DNA of 64,000 bases, taken from assembly GCA_001543395.1 (NCBI GenBank), contig LPNG01000002.1:1-64000 (forward strand). The letters are read 5' to 3'. The notes under the pieces are model-generated. The model had not been told where the DNA came from. It did no database searches and saw only the letters and a list, made by a program, of their open reading frames with translations. This stretch comes from Candidatus Alcium sp. F082. GTDB lineage: Bacteria; Bacteroidota; Bacteroidia; Bacteroidales; F082. This document shows positions 61,945 through 64,000 of this stretch, in pieces (the first letter of the stretch is position 1; every line of letters begins with the position of its first letter). The position numbers were made by a program, and so were the translations under genes.

Positions 61945-61952
61945 CAAAAATA
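61945..61952 (-). promoter_or_regulatory. -7 promoter element of the Gfo/Idh gene
   Basis: Read on the minus strand the bases are TATTTTTG, followed by GCGGA, 17 bases before the ATG. A plus-strand TAATTTCG at 61977-61984 may be the pcm promoter. Confidence 0.6.
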
Positions 61953-62004
61953 GTTCTTTTATCGTTAGGTTTGGCGTAATTTCGCGCCGCAAATTGAAAA
62001 TAGA

Positions 62005-62035
62005 GGACCCTGAGCCAGTCGAAGGGCCGACCCCA
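62005..62035. repeat. palindromic repeat (family D), copy 3
   Basis: GGACCCTGAGCCAGTCGAAG followed by GGCCGACCCC resembles the right half of copy 1 in reverse. It lies in the pcm leader. Confidence 0.65.
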
Positions 62036-62041
62036 TCTACA

Positions 62042-62707
62042 ATGAACACCCGTTTAGAAGACAACTACCGCCACAAGGGCTTACGCAAGCAACTCGTTGA
62101 CACTTTGCGAACAAAAGGCATCACCGACGAAGCCGTATTGAATGCCATCAACGAAGTGCCCCGCCATGTTTTTCTCGACTCTTCCTTTGTCGAGCTCGCC
62201 TATCAGGACAAGGCCTTCCCCATAGGCTCGGGGCAGACCATCTCGCAGCCCCACACGGTGGCCTTACAGACCCAGCTTTTGCAGGTCGAAAAAGGCATGA
62301 AGGTGCTTGAGATCGGCACAGGCTCAGGCTATCAAGCCTGTGTGCTGGCCGCACTGGGTGCCAAGGTGTTCAGCATCGAGCGGCAACGCAACCTGTTTTT
62401 CAAGACGAAAGAGATCCTCGAGCAACTGCCGTTCAAGGTCAAGACATTCTTGGGCGACGGCTATGAGGGTCTGCCCACCTACCAGCCCTTCGACCGCATC
62501 ATCATCACAGCTGGCGCACCCAGCATACCAGAGGCGCTTGTCAAACAGATGAAGACAGGCGGCATCATGGTCATCCCGATGGACAACGCCAAAGGCGATG
62601 GACAGACCATGCTGAGGGTCACCAAAATGGATGACGGATCATTGAAAAAAGAGGAGTTCGGCGACTTCAAGTTTGTGCCGATGTTGAAAGAGATTGGGAA
62701 TGATTAA
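62042..62707 (+). CDS. pcm: protein-L-isoaspartate O-methyltransferase
   Basis: A 221-residue SAM-dependent repair enzyme that methylates isoaspartyl residues in damaged proteins. It shows VPRHVFLD near 36, YQDKAFPIGSGQTISQP near 48, and the SAM-binding LEIGTGSGYQACVLAALG near 85, then RIIITAGAPSIPEALV near 148. The ATG at 62042 is chosen because an earlier ATG would translate the family D repeat and adds nothing to the fold. Confidence 0.94.
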   Translation: MNTRLEDNYRHKGLRKQLVDTLRTKGITDEAVLNAINEVPRHVFLDSSFVELAYQDKAFPIGSGQTISQPHTVALQTQLLQVEKGMKVLEIGTGSGYQACVLAALGAKVFSIERQRNLFFKTKEILEQLPFKVKTFLGDGYEGLPTYQPFDRIIITAGAPSIPEALVKQMKTGGIMVIPMDNAKGDGQTMLRVTKMDDGSLKKEEFGDFKFVPMLKEIGND

Positions 62708-62735
62708 AAAAAAGAGGCTGCCTTTTACCTCTTCA
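62705..62735 (-). terminator. weak intrinsic terminator of the T9SS gene
   Basis: Read on the minus strand AAGAGG and CCTCTT pair around a 10-base loop, followed by a run of T residues. It overlaps the end of the coding region by a few bases. Confidence 0.45.
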
Positions 62736-64000
62736 TGACACGTTCCATGTGTCGTTGGCCTGTGCTTTCAATGACCTCAACAATATAGAGGCCAGGAGAC
62801 AAGTGGCTGAGGTCGAAGCACCTACCATTACCATACATGACTTTTTGCCCTTTGGCATCATAGATATTGACTTGGGCTGAAATTGTCATGCTGATGCGCC
62901 CATAAGTAGGATTGGGATAGACGATGGCTTTGGCTACCTGCTCTGCTACGCTGTTGGGGTCGGTGTCAATCCTTAGTTCTGTCGTGGTGGGATCGTCGGC
63001 AGTCAGGGCAAAAGTACTCTCACAGTAACCACTAGCATACACGTTGTTGACCATCACCTTGTAGAAACTGATGCCCTCGAGGGTGGCCTCGTCGAAGAAC
63101 TCGTAGTGCTCACTGCCGTCCTTTGCGACAGCGCCTATGGGACAGAAGTCCTCCTCGGTGATGTGGCGGCGGTAGATGACATAGGTGCTTCCAGGTTCTA
63201 CATCTTCCATCTCAACCTCCGGTTCCCAAAAGAGGTGGTTGCAAAAGCCCTGCGATGTGGTCTCGCACAGCCCTCGCAGCATTTGGGCAGGGTGGCAGTA
63301 GTAGACCGCATAGTCGACGGGACAGGAGGTGGCTTGCCCGAAGTGGTTCACGATGGTATAGGTGTGCCTGCCTGGGCTGACGCCTTCATCGTAGAAGTAG
63401 TTACTGGAATGGCCAGCGGAGCCGACCCAATGTGGGTCTATTACCACACCGTCACGGCTGATGGTGGCGTAGTCAGGTCCGTCAGCAACACCGCCTCCTG
63501 GCCAAAGATACTGGTAGCAGAGGCCTTGCTGGGTGCCTGTACCCGAGTCAAGCAAGGGCTGCCAATTCTCTTGTTGTGGGTCGTAATACTGAGCTTCGCC
63601 CGTGGAGGTGATACCCGTAGAAGTGACCGGTACAGCCCACACGCCGCCTTGCAGGGTGCCACTGAGCGATAGCACATACCAATAGGTGCGCCCAGGTTCA
63701 AAATCGAGATTGAGAGGCACTCTGACACGGACCACAGGGCGACTGACATCGCTGAAGTCGTTCTCTGCAGTGCGGTAGCATAAGGCGTAGCTGACCGTCA
63801 CGCCAGGGATAGGCGTGTCAAGACTGCCTGCCACCAGTTGTCCACCGTCATCGGGGTCGCCATCGTAGAAAGCCAGATATGCCGCTGTGATAGTCGGATC
63901 GGGCGTGTTGCCTTGATAGGCATAGAACGTCATCCCTCCAAGCATCCAACTGGGTACGAAGGGTTCCTTGATGCGATAGCCTGCTTGATGATCGACATTA
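62725..64000 (-). CDS. T9SS type A sorting domain-containing protein (5' end outside the window)
   Basis: At least 424 residues; the frame stays open to the right edge (NVDHQAGYRIKEPFVPSW precedes the first internal methionine), so the true start and signal peptide lie beyond 64,000. The visible part has several beta-sandwich/fibronectin-like segments with conserved cysteines and ends in a T9SS C-terminal domain (VYPNPTYGRI, IYDAKGQKVMYG, GLYIVEVIE). It is likely a surface or secreted protein. The body resembles secreted Bacteroidales proteins with repeated CNHLFW and CYQYLW-type blocks. Confidence 0.8.
   Translation of the reverse strand, partial: NVDHQAGYRIKEPFVPSWMLGGMTFYAYQGNTPDPTITAAYLAFYDGDPDDGGQLVAGSLDTPIPGVTVSYALCYRTAENDFSDVSRPVVRVRVPLNLDFEPGRTYWYVLSLSGTLQGGVWAVPVTSTGITSTGEAQYYDPQQENWQPLLDSGTGTQQGLCYQYLWPGGGVADGPDYATISRDGVVIDPHWVGSAGHSSNYFYDEGVSPGRHTYTIVNHFGQATSCPVDYAVYYCHPAQMLRGLCETTSQGFCNHLFWEPEVEMEDVEPGSTYVIYRRHITEEDFCPIGAVAKDGSEHYEFFDEATLEGISFYKVMVNNVYASGYCESTFALTADDPTTTELRIDTDPNSVAEQVAKAIVYPNPTYGRISMTISAQVNIYDAKGQKVMYGNGRCFDLSHLSPGLYIVEVIESTGQRHMERVMKR

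Overview
The window looks like chromosomal DNA of a member of the Bacteroidota, most likely a Bacteroidales. The signs are promoters of the TAnnTTTG type (often with a TTTG or TTG about 19-22 bases upstream), several secreted proteins with a type IX secretion (T9SS) C-terminal sorting domain, a TonB-dependent receptor with an N-terminal carboxypeptidase-regulatory-like domain, Omp28-type proteins, and gene orders common in this phylum (ddl-PASTA-rluD, MerR-M23-alaS). The genus cannot be named from the sequence alone.

1-29,750 is a dense core region: a CpeT-like protein and TonB receptor, a PspC/LiaF-like membrane pair, two Omp28-like secreted proteins, birA, pyrE, a NUDIX hydrolase, coaD, secA (split by a frameshift near 11,993), pyrH, a GT39-type glycosyltransferase, frr, ddl, a PASTA protein, rluD, a MerR regulator, an M23 peptidase and alaS. 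The core is sprinkled with short palindromic repeats, one of which sits in frame inside birA.

29,750-34,870 is an accessory array. Three small ORFs (29,868; 32,545; 33,759) share a near-identical leader of about 95 bp and a trailer of about 85 bp. Two of the ORFs are paralogues and the third is unrelated and nuclease-like. Each trailer carries a minus-strand promoter with exactly 19-bp spacing, and each points at a short structured segment ending in a U-run, i.e. a predicted small RNA convergent with and partly antisense to the ORF. Between the cassettes lie copies of a composite ~300-bp repeat whose hairpins show compensatory changes, and an AAA/DUF4143 ATPase gene. This is the best candidate here for an undescribed system.

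35,230-47,850 is an AT-rich island with one nine-gene minus-strand operon: DUF4007 protein, large P-loop ATPase, DndC-like sulfurtransferase, DUF262 protein, Ser/Thr protein kinase, PLD-nuclease/SF2 helicase, a 79-aa protein, a DndD-like SMC ATPase and a 200-aa protein. It resembles a DNA phosphorothioation-linked defence locus with a kinase/DUF262 pair embedded. An 11-bp tandem repeat family occurs on both sides of the island (34,781-34,868 and 47,973-48,005).

48,100-64,000 returns to core-like content: a DUF3267 protein, a Fic protein, a DIP1984-family protein, rdgB, ung, tRNA-Gln(CUG), udk, an FMN-binding lipoprotein, rsmI, tdk, a polyprenyl sugar transferase, a Gfo/Idh oxidoreductase, pcm and a T9SS-secreted protein running off the right edge. 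Palindromic repeats of several families sit in the gaps.
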